64,000 nt of DNA from Streptomyces daqingensis (GTDB taxonomy: Bacteria; Actinomycetota; Actinomycetes; Streptomycetales; Streptomycetaceae): assembly GCF_014645895.1 (NCBI RefSeq), contig NZ_BMMP01000002.1:434001-498000 (forward strand). Reading direction: 5' to 3'. Below the pieces are notes generated by a model. It did no database searches. It was not told the origin of the DNA and saw only the letters and a list, made by a program, of their open reading frames with translations. Shown in pieces: positions 24,926 to 33,141 of the stretch (positions are counted from its first letter, which is position 1; each line of letters opens with the position of its first letter). The translations under genes were made by a program, and so were the position numbers.

Positions 24926-26710
24926 ATGGACCGTCCGCCTCTGCACACCATCGCCGTCGTCGGCCTCGGCACCATGGGCACCGGCATAGCCGACGTGCTC
25001 GCCCGTTCCGGCCGTGAGGTCGTCGGCATCGACATCAGCGACGCCGCCGCCCGGCACGCCGTCGCCTCCTTCGAAGCCTCCACCGCCCGCGCCGTGCAGC
25101 GCGAGCGCATGACGGAGGACGAACGGCGGGACGCGCTCGCCCGGTTCCGCACCTTCTCCGACCTGCGTGCCGCCGCCGAGGCGGACCTGGTCATCGAGGT
25201 CGTGCCCGAGGACTACGACACCAAGTGCCAGGTCTTCGCCGCCCTCGACACCGTCGTGAAGCCCGGCACGATCCTCGCGACCGGCACCAACGCCCTGTCC
25301 GTCACGCGGCTCGCGGCCGACTCCGACCGGCCCGAGCGGGTGCTGGGCCTGCACTTCTTCCACCCCGCCAAGAAGATGAAGCTCGTCGAGGTCGTCTCGT
25401 CGGTGCTCACCTCGCCGGAGGCCGTCACCGCCGTGACCGAGCTGGCCCGCGATCTGGGCAAGGAGCCCGTCGCGGTGGGCGACCGTCCCGGATTCGTGGC
25501 CGACGGCCTGCTGTTCGGCTACCTCAACCAGGCGGCCGCGATGTACGAGTCCCGCTACGCGAGCCGGGAGGACATCGACGACGCCATGCGCCTCGGCTGC
25601 GGCCTCCCCATGGGCCCGCTCGCGCTGCTCGACCTCATCGGCATCGACACGGCGCGCACCGTCCTGGACGCGATGTACGCCGACTCCCACGACCGCCTGC
25701 ACGCCCCCGCCCCCATCCTGCGCCAGCTCAGCGACGCGGGCCTGACCGGCCAGAAGGCGGGCCGCGGCTTCTACACCTACGAGGCGCCGGGCTCGTCGGT
25801 CACCCTCGCCGACGCCGAGACGCCGGACGGCGACGCCGGGCTGGAGCAAGGGCGCCCCGTCTCGTCGGTGGGCGTCGCGGGCTCCGGCACCATGGCCAGC
25901 GGCATCGCCGAGGTGTTCGCCAAGGCCGGGTACGAGACGGTGCTCGCGGCGCGCGGCGAGGAGAAGGCGCAGAGCGCGAAGGCCCGCATCGCGGCCTCCT
26001 TCGACCGCGCGGTGAAGAAGGGCCGGATGACGGAGGAGGCGCGGGACGCCGCTCTCGCCCGTATCACTCCGGCCGGCTCTCTGAACGCGCTGTCCGGCGT
26101 CGACCTGGCGGTTGAGGCGGTGGCCGAGGACCTCGAGGTCAAGCGGCAGCTCTTCGCCTCCCTGGACGGCGTCTGCAAGCCGGGCGCCGTGCTGGCGACG
26201 ACCACCTCCTCCCTGCCCGTGGTGGCCTGCGCACGCGCCACCTCGCGTCCCGAGGACGTCATCGGCATGCACTTCTTCAATCCCGCACCCGCGATGAAGC
26301 TCGTCGAGGTCGTCCGCACCGTCCTCACCGGGGACGAGGCGCACGCCACCGTGCGCGTGGTGGCCCGTGCAGTGCGCAAGCACCCCGTGGACTGCGGCGA
26401 CCGCGCCGGATTCATCGTCAACGCCCTGCTCTTCCCGTACCTGAACAACGCGGTGAAGATGGTCGAGCAGCACTACGCCTCGCTCGATGACATCGACGCC
26501 GCGATGCGCCTGGGCGGCGGGTACCCCATGGGGCCCTTCGAACTGCTCGACGTGGTCGGGCTCGACGTCTCCCTCGCCATCGAGCAGGTGCTGCACCGCG
26601 AGTTCCGCGATCCGGGCCTGGCTCCGGCGCCGCTGCTGGAGCACCTGGTGGCCGCGGGGTGCCTGGGCCGCAAGACGGGACGTGGCTTCCGCGAATACGC
26701 GCGGCGGTGA
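24926..26710 (+). CDS. Double-domain 3-hydroxyacyl-CoA (3-hydroxybutyryl-CoA) dehydrogenase
   Basis: 594 residues from the ATG at 24926 (GGAG eight bases upstream; a GTG at 24923 is possible). Two complete dehydrogenase modules lie in tandem. Module 1 (about 8-290) has VVGLGTMGTGIAD for NAD; module 2 (about 310-594) has GVAGSGTMASGIAE. Module 2 keeps the usual active-site stretches TTSSLPV, MHFFNPAPAMKLVEV and GFIVNALL. Module 1 reads GTNALSV, LHFFHPAKKMKLVEV and GFVADGLL, so the conserved Ser and the IVN Asn are replaced. The enzyme probably interconverts acetoacetyl-CoA and 3-hydroxybutyryl-CoA, supplying crotonyl-CoA to the pathway encoded downstream. Confidence 0.88.
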   Translation: MDRPPLHTIAVVGLGTMGTGIADVLARSGREVVGIDISDAAARHAVASFEASTARAVQRERMTEDERRDALARFRTFSDLRAAAEADLVIEVVPEDYDTKCQVFAALDTVVKPGTILATGTNALSVTRLAADSDRPERVLGLHFFHPAKKMKLVEVVSSVLTSPEAVTAVTELARDLGKEPVAVGDRPGFVADGLLFGYLNQAAAMYESRYASREDIDDAMRLGCGLPMGPLALLDLIGIDTARTVLDAMYADSHDRLHAPAPILRQLSDAGLTGQKAGRGFYTYEAPGSSVTLADAETPDGDAGLEQGRPVSSVGVAGSGTMASGIAEVFAKAGYETVLAARGEEKAQSAKARIAASFDRAVKKGRMTEEARDAALARITPAGSLNALSGVDLAVEAVAEDLEVKRQLFASLDGVCKPGAVLATTTSSLPVVACARATSRPEDVIGMHFFNPAPAMKLVEVVRTVLTGDEAHATVRVVARAVRKHPVDCGDRAGFIVNALLFPYLNNAVKMVEQHYASLDDIDAAMRLGGGYPMGPFELLDVVGLDVSLAIEQVLHREFRDPGLAPAPLLEHLVAAGCLGRKTGRGFREYARR

Positions 26711-26814
26711 GAACCCCCGCGGGCAGGGCGCCGGTGAAGCGGAAGCGCCGGTGAGGCAGAACGACGGGTGGGGCGGGCTGCTGGAGCCTTCCGGCAGCCC
26801 GCCCCCCGAGTCCG

Positions 26815-26830
26815 TCACGGCGTGTAACGT
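26815..26830 (+). promoter_or_regulatory. -10 of the TetR gene with overlapping CAC-N3-GTG half-palindrome
   Basis: TAACGT (26825-26830) ends seven bases before the ATG, a leaderless arrangement. CAC-GGC-GTG (26816-26824) directly abuts it and shares its core with the two palindromes upstream of the crotonyl-CoA reductase gene, so autoregulation is possible. The core is short enough to occur by chance. Confidence 0.4.
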
Positions 26831-26837
26831 TCCCCAC

Positions 26838-27647
26838 ATGTCAGACTCGGCCAAGCCTTCCCGTTCGCACACCGCGTCCTCCCAGCGCCTCAGGATGCGG
26901 CGCGAGTTGGCGGCGGCGGCGATGGAACTCTTCGCGACGAAGGGGTACGAGGCCACCACGGTCGACGAGATCGCCGCCACAGCGGGCGTCGCGAGGCGCA
27001 CCTTCTTCCGGCACTTCCGGGCCAAGGAGGAGGCGATCTTCCCCGACCACGACGACACCCTCGTCCGGGCCCAGGCCGTGCTGGAGGCAGCGCCGGCGCA
27101 CGAGAACCCGCTGGACACCGTCTGCCGGGGCATCAAAGAGGTCATGCGCATGTACGCGGCCTCGCCCAAGGGCAGCGTCGAGCGGTACAAGCTCACCCGC
27201 GAGGTCCCCGCGCTGCGCGAGCGCGAGATCGCGTCCGTCGCGCGGTACGAGCGCCTCTTCACCCGCTACCTCCTCGGCCACTTCGACGAGGCGGCGCACC
27301 GCGACGGCGTGAGCGACTTCGACGAGCCGCTGCTCGCGGAGGTCGCCGCGTCCGCGGTCGTCACGGCGCACAACCACGTGCTGCGGCGCTGGCTGCGCAA
27401 CGGCGGGGTGGGGGACGTCGAGGCGCAGCTGGACCACGCGTTCGCGATCGTGCGGAAGACCTTCGGCACGGGGTTCGGCGCCAACAGGCTGTCCACGCCA
27501 GAGACTTCGGGTCCGGGCGGCCCGGGCTCCGGGAGCGGGGCGGGAGCCGAAACGGTCCGGCATGACGAGGTCCTGGTCACGGTCGCGCGTACGGACGCCC
27601 CTCTCGGCGAGATCATGGACACGATCGAGCGGGCGCTGCGTTCCTGA
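26838..27647 (+). CDS. TetR-family regulator, probable controller of the ethylmalonyl-CoA pathway
   Basis: 269 residues. The N-terminal helix-turn-helix is clear (AAMELFATKGYEATTVDEIA, GVARRTFFRHFRAKEEAI). The ligand domain follows, and a Gly/Ser-rich loop near residue 225 leads to a short C-terminal helix pair. It lies between the hydroxyacyl-CoA dehydrogenase gene and the crotonyl-CoA carboxylase operon, all on the same strand. A TetR regulator (CcrR) controls the same gene in Methylobacterium (known), so a matching role is plausible here. The protein appears to be translated from a leaderless message. Confidence 0.85.
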   Translation: MSDSAKPSRSHTASSQRLRMRRELAAAAMELFATKGYEATTVDEIAATAGVARRTFFRHFRAKEEAIFPDHDDTLVRAQAVLEAAPAHENPLDTVCRGIKEVMRMYAASPKGSVERYKLTREVPALREREIASVARYERLFTRYLLGHFDEAAHRDGVSDFDEPLLAEVAASAVVTAHNHVLRRWLRNGGVGDVEAQLDHAFAIVRKTFGTGFGANRLSTPETSGPGGPGSGSGAGAETVRHDEVLVTVARTDAPLGEIMDTIERALRS

Positions 27648-27935
27648 CTCTCCGGAGCCGCCCCCGGCACCGGGCGGTGTTCTGCGGCACTCCTCTCAGA
27701 TTGGCCTGTTCGCACCGGTCCGCGCCTTCCGCCCAGTGCGTCCTGCCCGCCGGCACGGCGGCCGGCACCTGAGCGCGTACGCCACGCCTCCGTCCGGCGT
27801 GCCCGACTCCCCCCGCGCCGCGGGGAGTTGACCCGGTAGACGTCCCTCACTCACCGCTGCCCGCACTCCCTCCGGTGGGCGGGCAGCGCCGCGCGCTCAT
27901 GCGTGCGAGCCCCGGTGACAGATGAGAGAAATTTT

Positions 27936-27978
27936 TGGCACGCAGTGTCTTGTGTGCTGGCACTGGGTGTCATACCTT
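27936..27978 (+). promoter_or_regulatory. Promoter and two-site operator of the ethylmalonyl-CoA operon
   Basis: TTGTGT (27950-27955), a 17-base spacer and TACCTT (27973-27978) form a promoter candidate. Two palindromes of the type TGGCAC-N3-GTGTC[AT] lie at 27936-27950 and 27958-27972, 22 bases apart (two helical turns). The second fills the promoter spacer and the first abuts the -35, ideal for a repressor. The TetR product of 26838 is the natural candidate. The rest of the 512-base gap (27648-28159) has no gene. Confidence 0.5.
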
Positions 27979-28039
27979 GGTGCGAGTCCGGGCGCTGTCC
28001 CGACGGCACCACAGCCGTGTTCCCGGACGCCTGCGTCAC
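27979..28039 (+). ncRNA. Cobalamin-riboswitch-like leader motif (weak)
   Basis: GGTGCGAGTCCGGG (27979-27992) followed by GCTGTCCCG resembles the P4/P5 core of cobalamin riboswitches, and GGACGCCTGC (28025-28034) resembles the B12 box GGA-N2-CCTGC. GTCAC right after it could pair with GTGAC at 27915-27919 as P1. Against it, the conserved GGGAA before GGTG and the GCAACTGT segment are missing, and a promoter candidate overlaps the 5' half. The downstream operon does encode a B12-dependent mutase. Confidence 0.3.
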
Positions 28040-28159
28040 AGGCGACCCCGCGCTCACCAGCGCTGCCGACAGCAACAAACCCGCCGAACCGACGGCTCTG
28101 CCTCAAACCCGACGACCCTCAAAGCGTCTCCTTCCTCGCGCTTCGCCGGAGGCAATACC

Positions 28160-29536
28160 GTGAACAAGATCCTCGACGCGATCCTCGCGTCAGACACAAA
28201 GCCCGAAGACTTCGCCGAGCTGCCCCTCCCCGAGTCGTATCGCGGGGTGACCGTCCACAAGGACGAGGCCGGGATGTTCGACGGCCTCCCCTCCCGGGAG
28301 AAGGACCCGCGCAAGTCGCTCCACCTCGACGAGGTGCCCGTGCCCGAACTGGGGCCCGGTGAGGCCCTGGTGGCGGTGATGGCGTCCTCGGTGAACTACA
28401 ACTCGGTGTGGACCTCGCTGTTCGAGCCGATGTCCACCTTCGGGTTCCTGGAGCGCTACGGCCGCCTCTCGCCGCTGACGAAGCGCCACGACCTGCCCTA
28501 CCACGTCATCGGCTCGGACCTCTCCGGAGTCGTGCTGCGCACCGGCGCCGGCGTCAACTCCTGGAAGCCCGGCGACGAGGTCGTCGCCCACTGCCTGTCC
28601 GTCGAGCTCGAATCAGCCGACGGACACGACGACACCATGCTCGACCCCGAGCAGCGCATCTGGGGCTTCGAGACCAACTTCGGCGGCCTCGCGGAGATCG
28701 CGCTGGTCAAGTCCAACCAGCTCATGCCCAAGCCCGACCACCTCAGCTGGGAGGAGGCCGCAGCCCCCGGCCTGGTCAACTCCACCGCCTACCGGCAGCT
28801 CGTCTCCCGCAACGGCGCCGGCATGAAGCAGGGCGACAACGTCCTCATCTGGGGCGCGAGCGGCGGACTGGGCTCCTACGCAACCCAGTTCGCGCTCGCG
28901 GGAGGCGCCAACCCCATCTGCGTCGTCTCCAGCGACGCCAAGGCCGACATCTGCCGCCGCATGGGCGCCGAAGCGATCATCGACCGCAACGCCGAGGACT
29001 ACCGCTTCTGGAAGGACGAGCACCACCAGGACCCGCGGGAATGGAAGCGCTTCGGCAAGCGCATCCGCGAACTCACCGGCGGCGAGGACGTCGACATCGT
29101 CTTCGAACACCCCGGCCGCGAGACCTTCGGCGCCAGCGTCTACGTCACCCGCAAGGGCGGCACCATCGTCACCTGCGCCTCCACCTCCGGCTACGAGCAC
29201 AGCTACGACAACCGCTACCTGTGGATGTCGCTCAAGCGCATCGTCGGCTCGCACTTCGCCAACTACCGCGAAGCCTGGGAGGCCAACCGCCTCATCGCCA
29301 AGGGCAAGATCCACCCCACCCTGTCGAAGACGTACAGCCTGGAGGAGACCGGCCAGGCCGCCTACGACGTCCACCGCAACCTCCATCAGGGCAAGGTCGG
29401 CGTCCTCGCACTGTCCCCCGAAGAAGGACTCGGCGTCCGTAACGAGGCGAAGCGCGCCAAGCACCTCGACGCCATCAACCTCTTCCGGGACGCCGATGCG
29501 GGGCAGGGCCACCGCGCCACCGGCAAGGCGGCGTGA
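28160..29536 (+). CDS. ccr: Crotonyl-CoA carboxylase/reductase
   Basis: 458 residues from the GTG at 28160 with GGAGG seven bases upstream; the open frame runs further 5' but without family similarity. The protein closely follows Streptomyces Ccr: ALVAVMASSVNYNSVWTS, YHVIGSDLSGVVLRTG, the NADPH motif LIWGASGGLGSYATQFA, and VFEHPGRETFGASV. The enzyme reductively carboxylates crotonyl-CoA to (2S)-ethylmalonyl-CoA with NADPH and CO2, the committed step of the ethylmalonyl-CoA pathway and a source of polyketide extender units. It is the first gene of a five-gene operon; the mutase gene starts seven bases after its stop. Confidence 0.95.
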   Translation: MNKILDAILASDTKPEDFAELPLPESYRGVTVHKDEAGMFDGLPSREKDPRKSLHLDEVPVPELGPGEALVAVMASSVNYNSVWTSLFEPMSTFGFLERYGRLSPLTKRHDLPYHVIGSDLSGVVLRTGAGVNSWKPGDEVVAHCLSVELESADGHDDTMLDPEQRIWGFETNFGGLAEIALVKSNQLMPKPDHLSWEEAAAPGLVNSTAYRQLVSRNGAGMKQGDNVLIWGASGGLGSYATQFALAGGANPICVVSSDAKADICRRMGAEAIIDRNAEDYRFWKDEHHQDPREWKRFGKRIRELTGGEDVDIVFEHPGRETFGASVYVTRKGGTIVTCASTSGYEHSYDNRYLWMSLKRIVGSHFANYREAWEANRLIAKGKIHPTLSKTYSLEETGQAAYDVHRNLHQGKVGVLALSPEEGLGVRNEAKRAKHLDAINLFRDADAGQGHRATGKAA

Positions 29537-29542
29537 CCCGTC

Positions 29543-31621
29543 ATGACGAACCGAGGGGAACGCGCTGCACCCGCCGCGCCCGCGGGGCGCGGCGGGCCCG
29601 GCAGGAAGGACCGGCCGTGGCTCATGCGCACGTACGCCGGCCACTCCACCGCTGAGGCGTCCAACGAGCTGTACCGGCGCAACCTCGCGAAGGGCCAGAC
29701 GGGCCTGTCCGTCGCCTTCGACCTGCCGACGCAGACCGGCTACGACCCCGACCACGTGCTGGCGCGCGGCGAGGTCGGCCGCGTCGGCGTACCGGTCTCC
29801 CATGTCGGCGACATGCGGCGGCTGTTCGAGGACATCCCGCTGGAGCAGATGAACACGTCCATGACGATCAACGCCACGGCCATGTGGCTGCTGGCGCTCT
29901 ACCAGGTCGTTGCGGAGGAGCACGGCGCGGACGTCTCCAGGCTCCAGGGGACGACGCAGAACGACATCGTCAAGGAGTACCTCTCGCGGGGGACGCACGT
30001 CTTCCCGCCGGGGCCCTCGCTCCGGCTCACGACCGATATGATCGCCTACACGGTCGGCCGGATCCCCAAGTGGAACCCGATCAACATCTGCAGCTACCAC
30101 CTGCAGGAGGCCGGTGCCACGCCCGTCCAGGAGATCGCGTACGCCATGAGCACGGCCGTGGCCGTGCTGGACGCCGTGCGCGACTCCGGGCAGGTGCCGC
30201 CCGAGCGCATGGGCGACGTCGTCGGGCGCATCTCGTTCTTCGTCAACGCGGGCGTCCGCTTCGTCGAGGAGATGTGCAAGATGCGCGCCTTCACGCGCAT
30301 CTGGGACCGCGTCACCCGGGAGCGGTACGGGATCGAGGACCCCCGGCAGCGCCGGTTCCGCTACGGCGTCCAGGTCAACTCCCTCGGCCTGACCGAGGCC
30401 CAGCCGGAGAACAACGTCCAGCGCATCGTGCTGGAGATGCTCGCGGTGACCCTCTCCAAGGACGCCCGGGCCCGTGCCGTGCAACTGCCCGCCTGGAACG
30501 AGGCGCTGGGCCTGCCCCGGCCGTGGGACCAGCAGTGGTCGCTGCGCATCCAGCAGGTACTGGCCCTGGAGAGCGACCTGCTGGAGTACGACGACATCTT
30601 CGCGGGCTCGTCGGTCGTCGAGGGGAAGGTCACGGAGCTGGTCGAGGCGTCCCTCGCCGAGATGGAGAACATCGAGCGGCTGGGCGGCGCGATGGCCGCG
30701 GTCGAGTCGGGCTACCTGAAGTCGCAGCTTGTCTCCTCGCACGCCGAGCGCCGCGGGCGCATCGAGTCCGGCGAGGAGAAGATCGTCGGCGTCAACTGCT
30801 ACGAGTCGACCGAGCCGAACCCCCTCACCGCCGACCTGGACACCGCCGTCCAGACGGTCGACCCGGCCACGGAGGCCCAGGTCGCCGAAGCCGTCAGGCA
30901 CTGGCGCAAGGTCCGCGACGCGCGGCAGTGCCCGCCCGGCGAGTCGGCCGCCGACGCGCTGCGGCGGCTCAAGGACGCCGCTGCCGGCGACGCCAACCTC
31001 ATGGAGGCCACGCTGGAGTGCGCCCGCGCCGGTGTCACCACCGGCGAATGGGCGGGAGCGCTCCGCGAGGTCTTCGGCGAGTTCCGTGCGCCGACGGGCG
31101 TGAGCAGCGCCCCCGTGGCGGTGCCGTCCGAGGAGGGCTCCGCCCTCGCGGACGTGCGGCGCCGCGTGGAGCACACGGCTCGCGAACTGGGCGCCGGGAA
31201 GCTCCGGTTGCTGGTCGGCAAGCCCGGCCTGGACGGGCACAGCAACGGTGCCGAGCAGATCGCCGTACGGGCCCGCGACGCGGGCTTCGAGGTGATCTAC
31301 CAGGGCATCAGGCTCACTCCGCAGCAGATCTCGGCGGCGGCCGTCGCCGAGGACGTCCACTGCGTCGGCCTGTCCATCCTCTCCGGCTCGCACGCCGAAC
31401 TCGTACCGGACGTGCTGGAGCGCCTGCGCGACGCGGGCGCGCACGACGTACCCGTCGTCGTCGGCGGCATCATCCCCTCAGCCGACGCGGCCGAACTGCG
31501 CGCGGCCGGAGTCGCCGCGGTCTTCACCCCGAAGGACTTCGGGATCACGGAGATCATCGGCCGTATCGTCAACGAAATCCGCACAGCGAACAAGCTCGAC
31601 CCTCTGGAGGTCCCCGCATGA
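29543..31621 (+). CDS. meaA: Ethylmalonyl-CoA mutase (coenzyme B12-dependent)
   Basis: 692 residues. The large TIM-barrel acyl-CoA mutase domain has PWLMRTYAGHSTAEASN, LSVAFDLPTQTGYD and QGTTQNDIVKEYLSRGT. A C-terminal cobalamin-binding domain follows, with LDGHSNGAEQ (lower-axial His near 566), GLSILSGSHAEL and VVGGIIP. The single-chain layout and the substrate-pocket sequence follow the MeaA subfamily rather than methylmalonyl-CoA mutase, and its place right after ccr agrees. It converts (2R)-ethylmalonyl-CoA to methylsuccinyl-CoA. Its stop overlaps the start of the next gene (ATGA). Confidence 0.93.
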   Translation: MTNRGERAAPAAPAGRGGPGRKDRPWLMRTYAGHSTAEASNELYRRNLAKGQTGLSVAFDLPTQTGYDPDHVLARGEVGRVGVPVSHVGDMRRLFEDIPLEQMNTSMTINATAMWLLALYQVVAEEHGADVSRLQGTTQNDIVKEYLSRGTHVFPPGPSLRLTTDMIAYTVGRIPKWNPINICSYHLQEAGATPVQEIAYAMSTAVAVLDAVRDSGQVPPERMGDVVGRISFFVNAGVRFVEEMCKMRAFTRIWDRVTRERYGIEDPRQRRFRYGVQVNSLGLTEAQPENNVQRIVLEMLAVTLSKDARARAVQLPAWNEALGLPRPWDQQWSLRIQQVLALESDLLEYDDIFAGSSVVEGKVTELVEASLAEMENIERLGGAMAAVESGYLKSQLVSSHAERRGRIESGEEKIVGVNCYESTEPNPLTADLDTAVQTVDPATEAQVAEAVRHWRKVRDARQCPPGESAADALRRLKDAAAGDANLMEATLECARAGVTTGEWAGALREVFGEFRAPTGVSSAPVAVPSEEGSALADVRRRVEHTARELGAGKLRLLVGKPGLDGHSNGAEQIAVRARDAGFEVIYQGIRLTPQQISAAAVAEDVHCVGLSILSGSHAELVPDVLERLRDAGAHDVPVVVGGIIPSADAAELRAAGVAAVFTPKDFGITEIIGRIVNEIRTANKLDPLEVPA

Positions 31622-32601
31622 CAGCCCCGTCGCCGGCCGCCACCCCGGCTTCCCGCCTCCGCCCGCGGCGATCCTGTCTCGCCGTGCCCGGGAGCAACCC
31701 CCGCTTCCTGGAGAAGGCGCAGGGCCTTCCGGCGGACCAGGTCTTCCTCGACCTGGAGGACGCCTGCGCCCCGCTGGCCAAGGAGGGGGCGCGGCACACG
31801 ATCGTGAAGTTCCTCAACGAGGGCGACTGGAGCGGCAAGACCCGCGTGGTGCGCGTCAACGACTGGACGACGCACTGGACCTACCGCGACGTCATCACGG
31901 TCGTGGAGGGCGCCGGGCACAACCTCGACTGCATCATGCTGCCGAAGGTCCAGGACGCGCAGCAGGTGCACGCGCTGGACATGCTGCTCACGCAGATCGA
32001 GACGACGATGGGCCTCGAGGTCGGCCGCATCGGCATCGAGGCGCAGATCGAGAACGCCAAGGGCCTCGTGAACGTCGACGACATCGCGGCGGCCTCGCCG
32101 CGCATGGAGACGATCGTCTTCGGCCCGGCCGACTTCATGGCCTCGATCAACATGAAGTCCCTCGTCGTGGGCGAGCAGCCGCCCGGCTACCCCGCCGACG
32201 CGTACCACTACATCCTCATGCGCATCCTGATGGCCGCCCGCACCCACGACCTCCAGGCGATCGACGGCCCCTACCTGATGATCAAGAACCTGGACGGCTT
32301 CCGCGAGGTGGCCGGCCGTTCCGCGGCGATCGGCTTCGACGGCAAGTGGGTGCTGCACCCGAGCCAGGTCGAGGCGTCCAACGAGATCTTCTCCCCCTCG
32401 CAGGACGACTACGACCACGCCGAGATGATCCTCGACGCCTACGAGTACTTCACGTCCGAGAAGGGCGGCAAGAAGGGCTCCGCCATGCTCGGCGACGAGA
32501 TGATCGACGAGGCGAGCCGGAAGATGGCCCTCGTCATCGCGGGCAAGGGGCGTGCCGCGGGCATGGCGCGCACGAAGTCCTTCGAAGCACCGGAGGCGTG
32601 A
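31618..32601 (+). CDS. mcl: HpcH/HpaI-family L-malyl-CoA/beta-methylmalyl-CoA lyase
   Basis: 327 residues, with GGAGG ahead of the ATG inside the end of meaA. CitE-like beta-barrel motifs are RSCLAVPGSNPRFLEKA, DQVFLDLEDACAP, the metal-binding Glu/Asp in IGIEAQIENAKGL and VFGPADFMASI, and FDGKWVLHPSQV. In the ethylmalonyl-CoA pathway this enzyme splits beta-methylmalyl-CoA into glyoxylate and propionyl-CoA, and may also act on malyl-CoA. The pathway operon makes this assignment much stronger than the fold alone, which also includes citrate-lyase subunits. Confidence 0.88.
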   Translation: MTAPSPAATPASRLRPRRSCLAVPGSNPRFLEKAQGLPADQVFLDLEDACAPLAKEGARHTIVKFLNEGDWSGKTRVVRVNDWTTHWTYRDVITVVEGAGHNLDCIMLPKVQDAQQVHALDMLLTQIETTMGLEVGRIGIEAQIENAKGLVNVDDIAAASPRMETIVFGPADFMASINMKSLVVGEQPPGYPADAYHYILMRILMAARTHDLQAIDGPYLMIKNLDGFREVAGRSAAIGFDGKWVLHPSQVEASNEIFSPSQDDYDHAEMILDAYEYFTSEKGGKKGSAMLGDEMIDEASRKMALVIAGKGRAAGMARTKSFEAPEA

Positions 32602-32606
32602 GCGGG

Positions 32607-33140
32607 ATGCAGTTCGGCCGCACCTACGAAGAGTTCACCGTCGGGGACGTCTACAAGCACTGGCCGGGCAAGACGGTCACCGAGTACGACGACCACCTGT
32701 TCTGCCTGCTCACCATGAACCACCACCCGCTCCACATGGACTCCAACTACGCGGAGAGCACGACCGACTTCGGCCGGAACGTGGTGGTCGGCAACTACGT
32801 CTACTCGCTGCTCCTGGGCATGTCGGTGCCGGACGTCTCCGGGAAGGCCATCGCCAACCTGGAGGTCTCGTCGCTCAAGCACGTCGCGCCGACCTTCCAC
32901 GGCGACACGGTCTACGGCGAGACGACCGTCCTCGACAAGACCCCCTCGAAGTCCAAGAGCGACCGCGGAGTCGTCCACGTCGAGACCAAGGGCTACAAGC
33001 AGGACGGCACGCTCGTGTGCGTCTTCCGCCGCAAGGTGATGGTCCCCACGCGGACGTACGTAGAGGAGCGCGGCGGGGAGCAGCCGGGGCGGCCCGTTCT
33101 GCGCGAGCCCGCCGGCGGCGCGGAGAAGGGAGGGAAGTGA
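32607..33140 (+). CDS. mch: MaoC-family mesaconyl-C1-CoA hydratase
   Basis: 177 residues from the ATG at 32607; GGAGG is 10 bases upstream. A GTG at 32598 overlapping the previous stop is the alternative. It has a hot-dog fold with the hydratase-type segment MNHHPLHMDSNYA carrying the catalytic Asp/His pair. It is shorter than the roughly 340-residue double-hot-dog hydratase described in alphaproteobacteria, so it should work as a homodimer. By operon position it hydrates mesaconyl-C1-CoA to beta-methylmalyl-CoA. The Pro/Gly/Glu-rich tail (about residue 155 on) looks disordered. Confidence 0.82.
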   Translation: MQFGRTYEEFTVGDVYKHWPGKTVTEYDDHLFCLLTMNHHPLHMDSNYAESTTDFGRNVVVGNYVYSLLLGMSVPDVSGKAIANLEVSSLKHVAPTFHGDTVYGETTVLDKTPSKSKSDRGVVHVETKGYKQDGTLVCVFRRKVMVPTRTYVEERGGEQPGRPVLREPAGGAEKGGK

Positions 33141-33141
33141 G

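Noticed and set aside
27936-27969. Sigma-54-like TGGCAC elements
   Set aside because: Streptomyces lack sigma-54, and the matches are better explained as palindromic operators.
27935-28159. N-terminal extension of crotonyl-CoA carboxylase/reductase
   Set aside because: No similarity to the family, no ribosome site, and it runs through the promoter/operator region; the GTG at 28160 has GGAGG at ideal spacing.
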